Shown piece after piece: positions 52,833 through 62,307 of a stretch of DNA of 64,000 nucleotides (position 1 is its first letter; each line of letters begins with the position of its first letter). The notes under the pieces were generated by a model, which did no database searches, was not told the DNA's origin, and saw only the letters and a program-made list of their open reading frames with translations. The DNA is taken from the NCBI RefSeq assembly GCF_009177065.1, contig NZ_WEZF01000026.1:1-64000 (forward strand). Reading direction: 5' to 3'. Origin of the DNA: Tautonia marina. GTDB taxonomy: Bacteria; Planctomycetota; Planctomycetia; Isosphaerales; Isosphaeraceae. The position numbers and the translations under genes were made by a program.

Positions 52833-53525
52833 TCAACGAATGATGACGAGTTCCGGCCTTCTCTCCCGAAGTCGCTTGAGAGCATCGTCGGTGATCGTCG
52901 GATTCCCGGCCAGGAAATGGACCTTTCGGAGGCTGCGAATCGTGCCGAGGGACTCCAGCCCGGCGTCGCCGATGGCGGGGGCCTCAGGGCGGGAAGGGCC
53001 GCGAGCGCCACCAAAGGTGAGCTCTCGCAGGCGGGGGAGCCCCTTCAAGTGCTCCAGGCCGGCGTCGCGAATCGCCAGATCGTCGCTGAGGGACAGGACC
53101 TCCAGGCGATTCATCCCGCCGAGGTGCCTCAAACCCTCATCGGAGAAGCGAGGGCCCGTGAAAATGCTGAGCGTCTTCACCCGGCGAAGTGGTGCAATGA
53201 GACGCAGATCCTCATCCGTCGCACCGTTGAGATGGACGAACACGACCGAACCGAAGAAGTCGGGGCCGAGTCGATCGAACAGCCAGCTCGGGGCCCAACC
53301 CGGCTTGACGGAGCCATTCTGCGCGCCGTTTGTGTCCTGCCAGTCGTACCGAACGAAGCCGTTGGACTGTTCGATCTCCTTGACCGCATCTCGCTGGATC
53401 CGGGCGGAGTTGATCCACCAGCCCCCGCAACCCCCGATGAGCAGGACGAGCCCCATCAGCACCCGGACACTCAAGCGGAACACTGGACGCCTTTGCGGGG
53501 CGTCAAGATTCTCATGAGAGTTCAT
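52833..53525 (-). CDS. Membrane-anchored leucine-rich-repeat-like protein
   Basis: The 230-residue protein has one membrane helix (RVLMGLVLLIGGCGGWWI, about 22-40). Repeats then follow such as DEGLRHLGGMNRLEVLSL, DAGLEHLKGLPRLRELTF and DAGLESLGTIRSLRKVHF, each about 24-30 residues, typical of GALA-like leucine-rich repeats. Such proteins are frequent in planctomycetes and bind proteins. No enzyme motif is seen. Confidence 0.8.
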   Translation of the reverse strand: MNSHENLDAPQRRPVFRLSVRVLMGLVLLIGGCGGWWINSARIQRDAVKEIEQSNGFVRYDWQDTNGAQNGSVKPGWAPSWLFDRLGPDFFGSVVFVHLNGATDEDLRLIAPLRRVKTLSIFTGPRFSDEGLRHLGGMNRLEVLSLSDDLAIRDAGLEHLKGLPRLRELTFGGARGPSRPEAPAIGDAGLESLGTIRSLRKVHFLAGNPTITDDALKRLRERRPELVIIR

Positions 53526-53804
53526 GCCGATGATCTCCGGCAGGGTGGTGCAGCCGCACGAGGTCTCTGGCCGACTGTTGGCCTGACCTTGAACGCTTCA
53601 CCCTCGCTCAACGAATCGTGCAAACCTCGACGGCCGATCGACAGACCGTGTTCCATCCCCGGCAAAATTTTCCCGCTTTCCCCGGAATCACGCAATTAAC
53701 CCGCCCCCATTTCCTGATCTTATCAGACAGGGGCTCCGCTTAGGCCGCCCTCCCTGTTCCACCTGTCGACCTCGCATCCTGGCGCCTTTCGGAACACCGT
53801 CATC

Positions 53805-54887
53805 ATGGCCACCTCCCTGTCGCAGACGATCGCCAACCGCCTGAACGCCCTGTTGTCCACCGGCCCGAAATCGCGGGAGGGCAAGGCGCGATCGAGCCGG
53901 AACGCCCAGACGCACGGCCTCTCGAAGCTTGGCAGCCGACCGCCGGCCGAGATGGCCGAGGCGATTTCCGAACGAACCGACCAGTGGCGCGGCGACTACC
54001 GCCCCGAAGGCCCCGCGCAGCAATGGCTCTTCGAGCAGCTCGTGGCCGAGTCCGTCCGTCTCGATACCTGCGTGGCACGGATCTGCGCCGCTCGGGCCGA
54101 GCAGGCCGATCGGGCCGTCGAATCGTGGGACGACGACCGCGCCGCCGCCATCGCCACCCTCGCCGCCCGATTGCTCCATCACCCCGACCGCATCCAGCCC
54201 CAGTTGCTCCAGACCAGGCACGGCGTGCTCTGGCTCCTCGACCGCTGGGCCGAGATCACCGAGGCCATCACGCAAGCCGATGGCTGGACCCGCGACACCT
54301 GGCACCGCGCTCTCGACCTCCTCGGCGTTCCCCCCTCGGCCCGCGACGGCTCCGGCCCCTGGGATCTCCACCCCGAAGACTCCAGCGCCGCCCCCGGCCT
54401 CGACCTCATCCATCAGGCCACCGCCGCCCTCCGCTCCCGCTTGGAAACGTACCTCAACGCCCGAGACGACCGCGCCCAGGCCGACGCCGCGCTCGGCCTC
54501 GCCACCGACGACCCGCCCGCCCTCCGCCTTCTCGAACGCTACGCCGTCGACGCGCGTCGCCAGTTCTCTCGTCACCTCAACGAGTTGCGCCGTCTGCAAT
54601 CCCTCGCCCCTCACGACGCTCCCACCGCTTCCCGCTCGACCCCGAGCCATCCTCCCGGCCCTCGACCCGACCGCCTCCGACCCCGCGCCGAGTCTTCCTC
54701 CCCTCTCTCGGAGCCCCACTCCACCCCCACCCTTTCCCCCACCGAGCCCACCCCCCCGGCGCGAAACGAACCCAAATCCGGCTCGTCTCTCCGCCCGGTC
54801 TCGATCCTCGCGACCCTTCCCGGTGCCTCCGCCCCCTTGAATCGCCGCGCCCGCCGTGCCCTGGCCGCCGCCGCTCGCCGCTCCTGA
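53805..54887 (+). CDS. Conserved hypothetical protein with an ANRxNAxxSTGPKSxEGK N-terminus
   Basis: The 360-residue protein begins with ANRLNALLSTGPKSREGK followed by ARSSRNAQTHGLSKL, a short motif that recurs at the N-terminus of many unassigned bacterial proteins, especially in planctomycetes. The middle (70-260) is helical with WLFEQLVAESVRLDTCVARI and RHLNELRRLQSL. The last 100 residues are a disordered Pro/Ser/Arg-rich tail. The function is unknown. The motif is reminiscent of a short basic DNA- or RNA-binding segment, but I cannot prove that. Confidence 0.75.
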   Translation: MATSLSQTIANRLNALLSTGPKSREGKARSSRNAQTHGLSKLGSRPPAEMAEAISERTDQWRGDYRPEGPAQQWLFEQLVAESVRLDTCVARICAARAEQADRAVESWDDDRAAAIATLAARLLHHPDRIQPQLLQTRHGVLWLLDRWAEITEAITQADGWTRDTWHRALDLLGVPPSARDGSGPWDLHPEDSSAAPGLDLIHQATAALRSRLETYLNARDDRAQADAALGLATDDPPALRLLERYAVDARRQFSRHLNELRRLQSLAPHDAPTASRSTPSHPPGPRPDRLRPRAESSSPLSEPHSTPTLSPTEPTPPARNEPKSGSSLRPVSILATLPGASAPLNRRARRALAAAARRS

Positions 54888-55013
54888 CGCCCCCAAACCA
54901 CCCGGCTCATCCCAGATGACACGAACCACGGATCATCCGCATGCCCTGAGTCCGCGCCTCGGCCACCTCCCTGCGTGCCGCATCCGCCACCGTCTCCGAC
55001 CGATCGCTTCCGG

Positions 55014-55040
55014 CCCTTCTCCCGGCTCGTGGGGAGAGGG
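55014..55040. repeat. REP-like intergenic hairpin
   Basis: CCCTTCTCCC and GGGGAGAGGG form a near-perfect inverted repeat around a 7-base loop, followed by TTGGGGAGAGGGGG. This form is common in many GC-rich genomes and is similar in style to the repeat at 28972-29026. Confidence 0.6.
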
Positions 55041-55342
55041 TTGGGGAGAGGGGGCTTTGCGTTCAAAGCCCACCCCGGCGCATCGTCCGAGCCCCTCCTT
55101 TCCCCGCCTCCTCGGAGCATTACGACCACCCTCCACCACGCGCCAACCCGCAGGAGAAATCACCGAACCGGCCCGCGGTTCACCATTCCATCCCGATCAG
55201 ATCCGAGCGCGGCGCAAAGGCGCTCGAAGGCACCGCTTCACGCATCGCATCGACGTTCCTGCATCGAGGTATCGAGGCCAAACCTTCATCGCCCCTTCAC
55301 GTTCAGGAAATCGACCGTGTTGAACCTTTGTTGTGCGGCGTC

Positions 55343-55371
55343 TTGACGTTCGGCCGAGAAGTGGCTAGACT
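55343..55371 (+). promoter_or_regulatory. Sigma-70-type promoter upstream of the PEGA-like gene
   Basis: TTGACG (55343-55348) and TAGACT (55366-55371) are separated by exactly 17 bases. The downstream gene starts at 55577, leaving a long leader of about 200 bases. Confidence 0.5.
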
Positions 55372-55576
55372 CGCCATGCGTGGCGTTTATCCTGCCACCA
55401 CTCCTGAACGCACGCATTGTTGGGCATGAGGCGCACTTGCCTCGCTCGCGAAACCCAACCCCGCCCCTTTTTCCATCCGAAACCTGAGCCGCCGCCGTTC
55501 CCCTTCGCTCGCCCCAGTGTGCGAAGCGGGCCCCGCCCCAGGGCGAGCGCTCATCCTCCCCCCCGGAGTCGGAATC

Positions 55577-55963
55577 GTGGTTTCTTCCAGCATCGCCGAA
55601 CTGGTCATCAAGGTCCCGTTCCTGATCCCCTTCACCCGGGCGATGATGAGCGGACTCATCAGCGTTTCCGTCCTGGGTTGGGTGGTCAATCAGGCCGGCG
55701 ACCCGAACGGCGAGGTGGTGATCCACGTCGCGGAATCGGAGGTTGACGTGGCCATCGGTGGCATCGTCTACCGGATCGAGAACCGCCGATACGAGCCGAT
55801 CGTCTGCAAACTCCCCGCCGGCCGCCACGAGCTGTCGATGCGCCGCGATGGGCAGGTCGTCTACTCCGAATCGTTCGACCTTGATCGTGGGGCCCGACTG
55901 ATCCTCACCGCCTGGGACCCCGCCGTCACCCCCGGGCCTCCGCTGTCTCAACCGGAGCGGTAA
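55577..55963 (+). CDS. Small PEGA-like beta-domain protein
   Basis: The 128-residue protein has an N-terminal hydrophobic segment (VIKVPFLIPFTRAMMSGLIS) and a beta-rich domain. The domain reads GEVVIHVAESEVDVAIGGIVYRI-type, then LPAGRHELSMRRDGQVVYSESF, and ends in a Pro-rich tail. PEGA-type domains occur on planctomycete kinases and cell-surface proteins, but identity is uncertain. The GTG at 55577 has GGAG 8 bases upstream. A weak hairpin follows its stop, and the thioredoxin-NHL gene is convergent. Confidence 0.6.
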   Translation: MVSSSIAELVIKVPFLIPFTRAMMSGLISVSVLGWVVNQAGDPNGEVVIHVAESEVDVAIGGIVYRIENRRYEPIVCKLPAGRHELSMRRDGQVVYSESFDLDRGARLILTAWDPAVTPGPPLSQPER

Positions 55964-56087
55964 TGCGGCGGGGATCGGTCCGATTCCCGGCTGATCCGTC
56001 GATCGCCCCGTCGCCGAGTGAGTGGCTGAGGTCGGCCAGACACTCCTCCCTCCCTCTGCCACGGGGCGTCACAGAACTGGCCGTCGA

Positions 56088-58196
56088 TCAGGGCTGGTCG
56101 TCCGTCGATTCCGGAGCGATGCGAACGGCCTCGGCACCTCCCTCGGCAAACCGGACGGGGACGGTCCACGCATACTGCTTCACCGTGCAGAAGCCGCCGA
56201 CCTCGGCACAGGCGAAGATCGAGGCCGAGACCTTCAGGGTCAGCTCGTCACCGGCCTCGAATGCTCGGGCCAGCGGGACGGGAATGGGAATCGAATCCCC
56301 CTCGGGCTCGACCGTCTCCCCCGTCTCCGACACGCCATCCGCCAGGGCGTCGGGCGCCTCGGGGGCCTCGACGAGGAACAGAACGGGGGAATCGGGCTGG
56401 AGCTTGAAGCCGGGGATTGTCAGGGCCAGATCGACGGTCAGGGCGTCGCCGGGCCGGATCTCCGCTTGCGGCACGTCGATGGCGGTTGCATTGGCGAAGG
56501 TCGGTTTCCGCTTCGGCGGTTCCGGAGGGTTGATCCCCTCGATCGCCAGGGTCCGGACCTCCTTCGACTCCAGGTCAAAGGCGCGGATGGCATGGTTGTT
56601 CGTGTCGGCAATGTAGAGCCTCGATCCCGCCAGCGAGATGCCGCCAGGCTGGTAGAAGGTCGGCTCCGCGTCGGACGAACCGGCCTCACCTGTACCCACC
56701 AGCGACGTGACGCTGCGCTCGTCGGGCGTGCATGCCTTGATCTTGTTGTTGTACGTGTCGGCGATGTAAAGCCTGCCGTCGCCGTGGGCGAGTCCGAGGC
56801 AGTGCTGGAGCCGGACCTCGTCTCCGGTGCCGTCGATGTCGCCGAACTCGAACAGGCCCATGCCGACGACCGTATCGACCTGCGGTTCCTGCTCTCCCGA
56901 GAGCGAGACGCGCCGGACGCCCGAGACCTCGGAGTCGGCCACATAAAGATACGTGCCGTCGGTCGCCAGGCCGCTCGGCTGGGCAAAGGCCCCGGTGTCG
57001 TAGGTCCCGTCGGTAATGTCTTCTCGACCCGACCCAGCCCAGATCGACACCATCCCTGTTTCCAGGTTCAGCTTCCAGAGCTGATGCGGCCCGGCCATGG
57101 CGATGATCAATTCCGAGGTCCCCGGCACCTGGATCAGATCCCAGGGGCTATTGAGCCCTTCGGCCGTTCCCTGGAACTCGCCGTTGCGGCGGTACGACTG
57201 TTCGCCGGTTCCGGCGATCGTCTCGACCGTCCGGTTCTCCAGGTCCACCTTGCGGATGGCGTGGTTCTCGGTGTCGGCCACGTACAGGGCACCCTCGACG
57301 AGCCTCGTCCCCTGTGGCCGGTTGAACCGGGCGGTGGCGAAGTCGCCGTCTTCCAGGCCAAGCTGACCGCTGCCGATGACAAACTGCCCCTGGCCGTTCA
57401 GGTCGGTGACGACGATCCGGTGATGACTCGTATCGGTGATGAACAGCCGGTTGTTCTCGGCATCGGCCGTGACCTTGCCCGGGAAGAGCAGGGGGCCATC
57501 GCTCGGCCGGTCGCTCTCGGCATAGACGACGAACGGCGTCTCGTCCAGCTCCCCCTTCTCGCGGTGCTGGGCCACGAGCTTGCCGATGAACTCATCCAGC
57601 GTGTCGTAATGCCCCTCGCCGCTGAGCGACCCCCGGAAGTTTCCCTTCGCGTCGATCAGGGCCAGGGTCGGCCAGGCCCTGACGCCGAAGCGTCGCCAGA
57701 TCGCCATGTCGGCATCATTCACAACCGGGTGCTTTACCTGATACTCGCGCACCTTCTGCCGAATGTTTTCCGAGTCGCGCTCGGCCTCAAACTTGGGCGA
57801 GTGGACGCCGATGACCACCAGCTCGTTGGCGTACTTCTTTTCGAGCTTTTCCAGGTCGGGAATGATGTGGTGGCAGTTGATGCAGCAGTAGGTCCAGAAG
57901 TCGAGCAAGACGACCTTGCCCACCAGGTCCTGCGTGCTGATCGGCTTGGCCGTGTTGATCCAGTCGATCCCGCCGGCAAACAGGTCTTGCTTGGCGCCGG
58001 GGCCGAGATCATCGTCGTCCTGCACACGCAACGGGGCGGCGTTCACCGTGGCACCTTGCTCCTGAGAGGCATTGGCACCCGGAGTCGTCCCGGCCTTCGG
58101 GACCGCGTAAATGGCGATTCCGGCGGCGATGGCCAGCGTCACGGCCATGGCCGCGACGGTTCGGGGTGCGGATCGAAGGGCTCTCCGTGTGGTCAT
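56088..58196 (-). CDS. Thioredoxin-like/NHL-repeat protein (NHLRC2-like)
   Basis: The 702-residue protein has an N-terminal membrane or signal segment (about 14-32). A thioredoxin-like domain has the motif WTYCCINCHH (Cys at 104, 105, 108). A beta-propeller of NHL repeats follows, with repeated RLYIADTNNHAIR, ALYVADTENHAIRKV and YLYVADSEVSGVRRV units. The last domain is a beta-sandwich (640-700). The same layout and CCINC motif mark human NHLRC2. In planctomycetes such exported proteins are proposed to have redox or scaffold roles. Confidence 0.88.
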   Translation of the reverse strand: MTTRRALRSAPRTVAAMAVTLAIAAGIAIYAVPKAGTTPGANASQEQGATVNAAPLRVQDDDDLGPGAKQDLFAGGIDWINTAKPISTQDLVGKVVLLDFWTYCCINCHHIIPDLEKLEKKYANELVVIGVHSPKFEAERDSENIRQKVREYQVKHPVVNDADMAIWRRFGVRAWPTLALIDAKGNFRGSLSGEGHYDTLDEFIGKLVAQHREKGELDETPFVVYAESDRPSDGPLLFPGKVTADAENNRLFITDTSHHRIVVTDLNGQGQFVIGSGQLGLEDGDFATARFNRPQGTRLVEGALYVADTENHAIRKVDLENRTVETIAGTGEQSYRRNGEFQGTAEGLNSPWDLIQVPGTSELIIAMAGPHQLWKLNLETGMVSIWAGSGREDITDGTYDTGAFAQPSGLATDGTYLYVADSEVSGVRRVSLSGEQEPQVDTVVGMGLFEFGDIDGTGDEVRLQHCLGLAHGDGRLYIADTYNNKIKACTPDERSVTSLVGTGEAGSSDAEPTFYQPGGISLAGSRLYIADTNNHAIRAFDLESKEVRTLAIEGINPPEPPKRKPTFANATAIDVPQAEIRPGDALTVDLALTIPGFKLQPDSPVLFLVEAPEAPDALADGVSETGETVEPEGDSIPIPVPLARAFEAGDELTLKVSASIFACAEVGGFCTVKQYAWTVPVRFAEGGAEAVRIAPESTDDQP

Positions 58197-58345
58197 CGTC
58201 TACCGCCTCTCCTGGTGCTTCGGTCATCAAACCGCGGCGCATCCGGACCAGCCGAACGTGCCGCACGGCCTTTGGGTCATCATGATTGTAGCGGTTTCGG
58301 CCCGGCGCGACATCGGTCTGATCGGGAATCGAGGGGCGGCTCCGC

Positions 58346-58374
58346 TGGTTCTCCAGAGAGGTCGGGGTTATACT
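58346..58374 (+). promoter_or_regulatory. Weak candidate promoter for prs
   Basis: TATACT at 58369-58374 is a good -10 box, but the -35 at 17 bases spacing (TGGTTC, 58346-58351) matches poorly. It lies 89 bases upstream of the prs ATG. Confidence 0.3.
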
Positions 58375-58463
58375 CAATCGTGATTCGTCCTGCCCCCGAG
58401 TCGCTGTCTCTCCGGGCGGTCTTTGCTCACTTCGGCCGGCTCTCTCGCGAGGTTCCTCCCGTC

Positions 58464-59528
58464 ATGGACCGCTCCTTGATCTGCACCTCCTCCAAGGATC
58501 GCGACCCCTACGGGGAGATGAAAATCTTCGCCGGGTCGGCGAGCCGAGGACTCGCCCGCGCCATCTGTCGGCACCTGGGCGTCCCCCTGGCTCAGTCCGA
58601 AACCAAGATCTTCAGCGAGGGGAACATCTTCGTCCGCGTCCTCGAAAATGTCCGAGGGCGAGACGTCTACATCGTTCAGGGGACCGAGCAGCCCGTCAAC
58701 GACAACCTGATGGAACTGCTCTTCTGGATCGACGCCTTCAAGCGAGCCAGTGCAACTCAGGTCACGGCCGTCATCCCTTTCTTCTCCTACGCCAAGGGAG
58801 ACAAGAAGGACGAGCCCCGCGTCTCCATCCGCGCCCGAGTCATCGCCGATGCCCTCGAAGCCGTCGGGGCCGACCGCGTCTTGACCATGGACCTGCACAG
58901 CCCGCAGATCCAGGGGTTCTTCAAGATTCCCGTCGACCACCTGTACGCCGGCCCTGTTCTCACCGCCTATTTCCGCAAACTGAACATCCCCAACCTCGTC
59001 GTCGCTGCCCCCGACGTCGGCTTCGCCAAGGCCGCCCAGCGCTATGCCGACCTGATGAACTGCGACCTTGTCATCGGCAACAAGAACCGGCCCGATCACG
59101 AGGAGCGAGCCGAGATCCTCGACGTCATCGGGAATGTTCAGGGCAAGAATGTACTGCTCGTCGATGACTTCACCATCTCCGGCGGCACCCTGATCGAGAT
59201 GGCCCACGCCTGCAAGGCCCGCGGAGCGCTCGATGTCTACGCCTGTGTTTCGCACGGCGTCTTCTCCCGAGGATCGGCCGAGAAGATCCGCAACAGCCCC
59301 CTCAAACAGCTCGTGCTGACCGACACCATCGGCCACTGGCCCGAGCCTTTGGCCGAGAACTGCCGACGGATCAGCGTCTCTCGCCTGTTCGCCGAGGCGA
59401 TCCTCTCCATCCACCAACGTGAGAGCGTCAGCCGCCTGTTCGATACCCAGGTCGAGCCCGAACTGGTCGAGGTTTGCGACGATACCGAGACCACCCTGGA
59501 CGATCGCTCGATCGTCGGCCCTCGTTGA
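58464..59528 (+). CDS. prs: Ribose-phosphate pyrophosphokinase
   Basis: Prs makes PRPP from ribose 5-phosphate and ATP for nucleotide, histidine and tryptophan synthesis. The 354-residue protein has MKIFAGSASRGLARAICRHL, KIFSEGNIFVRV, VNDNLMELLFWIDA, PFFSYAKGDKKDEPR, MDLHSPQIQGFF and the PRPP-binding VLLVDDFTISGGTL. Regulatory-loop residues are present. The C-terminal 40 residues extend past the usual end (typical 310-320). The ATG at 58464 is used because the upstream open frame reads through the opposite gene. Confidence 0.94.
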   Translation: MDRSLICTSSKDRDPYGEMKIFAGSASRGLARAICRHLGVPLAQSETKIFSEGNIFVRVLENVRGRDVYIVQGTEQPVNDNLMELLFWIDAFKRASATQVTAVIPFFSYAKGDKKDEPRVSIRARVIADALEAVGADRVLTMDLHSPQIQGFFKIPVDHLYAGPVLTAYFRKLNIPNLVVAAPDVGFAKAAQRYADLMNCDLVIGNKNRPDHEERAEILDVIGNVQGKNVLLVDDFTISGGTLIEMAHACKARGALDVYACVSHGVFSRGSAEKIRNSPLKQLVLTDTIGHWPEPLAENCRRISVSRLFAEAILSIHQRESVSRLFDTQVEPELVEVCDDTETTLDDRSIVGPR

Positions 59529-59655
59529 CGCCTCGCAACGCCCTGCCTAGCATGTTCCTTGAAGCGGCTTCGCGTGTTCGTTGCGACCGAACCTCACTGA
59601 CATTGCGACCGCTCTCGCATCACCCCCGCCGCCTTGAATCAAGGAATCAGCATCG

Positions 59656-61083
59656 ATGGCATCTGACCGACCCCGGACCCTGGGCGAGCTGAAACAGAGC
59701 GGCTACCGTGTCGAGTCGGTCAAGGACGAGATGCGCCGCAACCTGATTGCGATGATCCGTCGCGGGGAGCCCCTGTTTCCCGAGATCCTCGGCTACGAGG
59801 AGACGGTTGTTCCCCAGATTCAGAACGCCATCCTCTCCAAGCACGACATGCTCTTCCTCGGCACCCGAGGACAGGCCAAAACCCGGATGCTCCGGCAACT
59901 CGTTCGTCTGCTCGACGACACCATCCCCATCGTCGACGGCTCCGAGGTGAACGATCACCCGTACCATCCCGTCAGCCGAGAGGCCCGCGACAAGCTCGAC
60001 GCGATGGGTGACGCCACTCCGATCTCCTGGGTCGGCCGCGAGCAGCGCTATCAGGAAAAGCTCGCCACGCCCGACGTCACCATCGCCGACCTGATCGGCG
60101 AAATCGACATGATCAAGCACGCCGAGGGGCGCTACCTCTCCAGCGAGCTGACCATGCACTTCGGCCTCATCCCCCGGACCAACCGCGGCATCTTCTGCAT
60201 GAACGAGCTGCCCGACCTCTCCCCCAAAATCCAGGTCGGTATGTTTAACGTGCTCGAAGAACGGGATGTTCAGATCAGAGGTTATCCGGTTCGCCTGGAG
60301 CTGGACCTCTGCATGGTCTTCTCGGCCAACCCGGAGGACTACACCAACCGCGGTCGGATCGTCACCCCCTTGAAGGACCGGATCGGCTCGGTCATCCGCA
60401 CGCACTATCCGCTCACCCGAGAGGTCGGGATCTCGATCAACGACCAGAACGCCTGGGTCGATCGGGCGGGGGAACAGGTGGCCGTTCCGTTCTTCGTCAA
60501 GGAGGTGGTCGAGGAGACCGCGCGGCTGGCCCGGACCTCGTCGCACGTCAACCAGGCGTCGGGCGTCTCGGTGCGAATGTCGATTGCCAACCTGGAAAAC
60601 GTCGTCTCCAACGCCGAGCGACGGGCGTTGGTCAACCAGGAATCGTGGGTGGTACCTCGGATCGGTGACCTCGCCCATGTCGTACCCAGTACTCGCGGGA
60701 AGATCGAGCTCACGATGGCCGACGACGACGGTTCCGAGGATGTGCTGATCGGCCGGATCGTGGGAGAAGCAGTCAAGAATGTCTTCTCCGAACGCTTCAA
60801 CCCGAAGGAATTTCGCGCCGCCGTCGAACACTTTGATAATGGCGGAGGTGTGGAATTGACTGATGTTTTGCCGACGCGAGAACTGTTGAAGCGGATTGAG
60901 AAAATCCCTGGCCTGCTCAAGAAGGCGGAAGACCTCGCCAAGGATTCCTTGCCCGACCTGTCCGACCCCGACCTGCATCACGCCGCTATCGCCGCGTCGG
61001 CCGAGTTCATTCTCGAGGGTTTACATGTGCATAATCGTCTGAACAAGAATGTGAAGGCGGGTGTGGCGTCGTACGAGCGTTAA
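59656..61083 (+). CDS. AAA+ ATPase of the MoxR/magnesium-chelatase-like type (Rv0958-like)
   Basis: The 475-residue protein is an AAA+ ATPase in which both Walker motifs are altered. Walker A is GTRGQAKT (69-76) with Ala74 in place of Gly, and Walker B is GIFCMNELPDL with Asn183 instead of Asp. Conserved segments are PDVTIADLIGEIDMIKHAEG, GLIPRTNRGIF, QVGMFNVLEERDVQIRGYPV, and ANPEDYTNRGRIVTPLKDRIGS. This matches the mycobacterial Rv0958 family, where the same substitutions appear to be usual. It is followed 56 bases later by a VWA gene, the usual partner. Confidence 0.88.
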   Translation: MASDRPRTLGELKQSGYRVESVKDEMRRNLIAMIRRGEPLFPEILGYEETVVPQIQNAILSKHDMLFLGTRGQAKTRMLRQLVRLLDDTIPIVDGSEVNDHPYHPVSREARDKLDAMGDATPISWVGREQRYQEKLATPDVTIADLIGEIDMIKHAEGRYLSSELTMHFGLIPRTNRGIFCMNELPDLSPKIQVGMFNVLEERDVQIRGYPVRLELDLCMVFSANPEDYTNRGRIVTPLKDRIGSVIRTHYPLTREVGISINDQNAWVDRAGEQVAVPFFVKEVVEETARLARTSSHVNQASGVSVRMSIANLENVVSNAERRALVNQESWVVPRIGDLAHVVPSTRGKIELTMADDDGSEDVLIGRIVGEAVKNVFSERFNPKEFRAAVEHFDNGGGVELTDVLPTRELLKRIEKIPGLLKKAEDLAKDSLPDLSDPDLHHAAIAASAEFILEGLHVHNRLNKNVKAGVASYER

Positions 61084-61139
61084 GCTGGTCTCTCCGGAAT
61101 CCTTCGACCATCCTCTGGCCACGGGCCATTGAGGCTCTC

Positions 61140-62282
61140 ATGCCCCAGTACGAATATTCCAAGTGGGACGGGTCGCAGGAGTTTCGCCCTCAGTCGGCCG
61201 AGAAGGCGTTTGACGAGTTGAGCGAGTACCTGCTGCACTACGGTGATCAGGTGCTCCGCCAGCTCGATCGCTTCGACGACGACGACAACCCCGAAATCGT
61301 CGAGCTGCTCCAGCAGGAGGGGTTGATCGAGCGGGACCGCGAAGGCAAGTTCGTCGTCGCCCCCAAGGGGCTTCGGCGCATCCAGCAAAGTGCGCTCACC
61401 GATCTGTTCCAGACCTTCAACCGGGATGCGATCGGCAAGCACGACTCTCCTCACAAGGGAGACGGTACCGTTCGGCACGAGGACTCACGTCCGTATGTTT
61501 ATGGTGATTCGCTGGCGAACTTGAACCTGCACGAGACGATCAAGAACGCCTACACCCGCCAGGGGGGCGGCGTGCCGATTCGGGTCGAGCGTGACGACTG
61601 GGTCGTGTACGAGACCGAGCATCAGACCCGCGCCGCCACGGTTGTTCTGATCGACATGAGCGGGTCGATGGGCCGTTACGGCAAGTACGGCATGACCAAG
61701 AAGGTCGCCTTGGCGTTGCAGGCGATGGTCCGAGCGCAGTACCCGACCGATTCGTTGGAAATGGTCGGGTTTTACACGCTCGCCAGCAAGATGACCGAGC
61801 GCGAGCTCTTGAACTCGGCCCCTAAGCCGGTGGGGCTGTTTGACCCTCGGGTGCATCTGAGGATCAGCCTCGATGCCCCGCTCCCCCGGCAGGTGCAGCA
61901 CTTCACCAACATCGACGCTGGGTTGAAGCTCGCCCGGAACATGCTGAACAAGCAGGCGGCCGAGAACAAGCAGATTATCGTCATCACCGATGGCGAACCA
62001 ACAGCACACATCGAAGGACGTGAAGCCGTCTTGATTTACCCCCCCGCCGAGAAGACCGCCGCGGCCACGCTCGCCGAGGCGAGGCGCTGTGCCACGGCCG
62101 GAATTCGCGTCTCGTCGTTCGCCCTGATCGAAGATTACTTTTATCTGGGCCTGGTCAACTTCGTCGAGGAGATGGCCCGCGTGACCCAGGGGGTCGCCGC
62201 CTACTGCTCGGCCGACGACCTGGGGAAATATGTCTTCGATAGCTTCGTCGGCGGTCGTCGTCAGCGGAAGATGACTCGCTGA
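61140..62282 (+). CDS. VWA-domain protein (Rv0959-like partner of the AAA ATPase)
   Basis: The 380-residue protein has a VWA domain with the MIDAS triad: Asp172-x-Ser174-x-Ser176 (DMSGSM), a following Thr/Ser region and ITDGEP with the late Asp. An N-terminal region of about 160 residues precedes it. The metal-binding motif suggests that it binds a partner or adhesion-like ligand. Beside a MoxR-type ATPase it probably acts as an adaptor that delivers substrates to be remodelled or to have a metal inserted. Confidence 0.9.
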   Translation: MPQYEYSKWDGSQEFRPQSAEKAFDELSEYLLHYGDQVLRQLDRFDDDDNPEIVELLQQEGLIERDREGKFVVAPKGLRRIQQSALTDLFQTFNRDAIGKHDSPHKGDGTVRHEDSRPYVYGDSLANLNLHETIKNAYTRQGGGVPIRVERDDWVVYETEHQTRAATVVLIDMSGSMGRYGKYGMTKKVALALQAMVRAQYPTDSLEMVGFYTLASKMTERELLNSAPKPVGLFDPRVHLRISLDAPLPRQVQHFTNIDAGLKLARNMLNKQAAENKQIIVITDGEPTAHIEGREAVLIYPPAEKTAAATLAEARRCATAGIRVSSFALIEDYFYLGLVNFVEEMARVTQGVAAYCSADDLGKYVFDSFVGGRRQRKMTR

Positions 62283-62307
62283 GCGCCCGATCGGCCGCTC
62301 ACCCTGC

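Larger units (their letters stand above)
54888..55576. other. Long intergenic region with a REP-like repeat
   Basis: These 689 bases contain no gene that I can support. A REP-like hairpin lies at 55014-55040. A promoter-like pair lies at 55343-55371. The remaining sequence shows no hairpin, tRNA or conserved frame. Short open frames of 90-155 codons lack ribosome sites. Confidence 0.5.

Noticed and set aside
56022-58463. An 800-codon upstream extension of the prs frame
   Set aside because: It lies antisense to the thioredoxin-NHL gene and does not match the Prs family. Prs starts at 58464.
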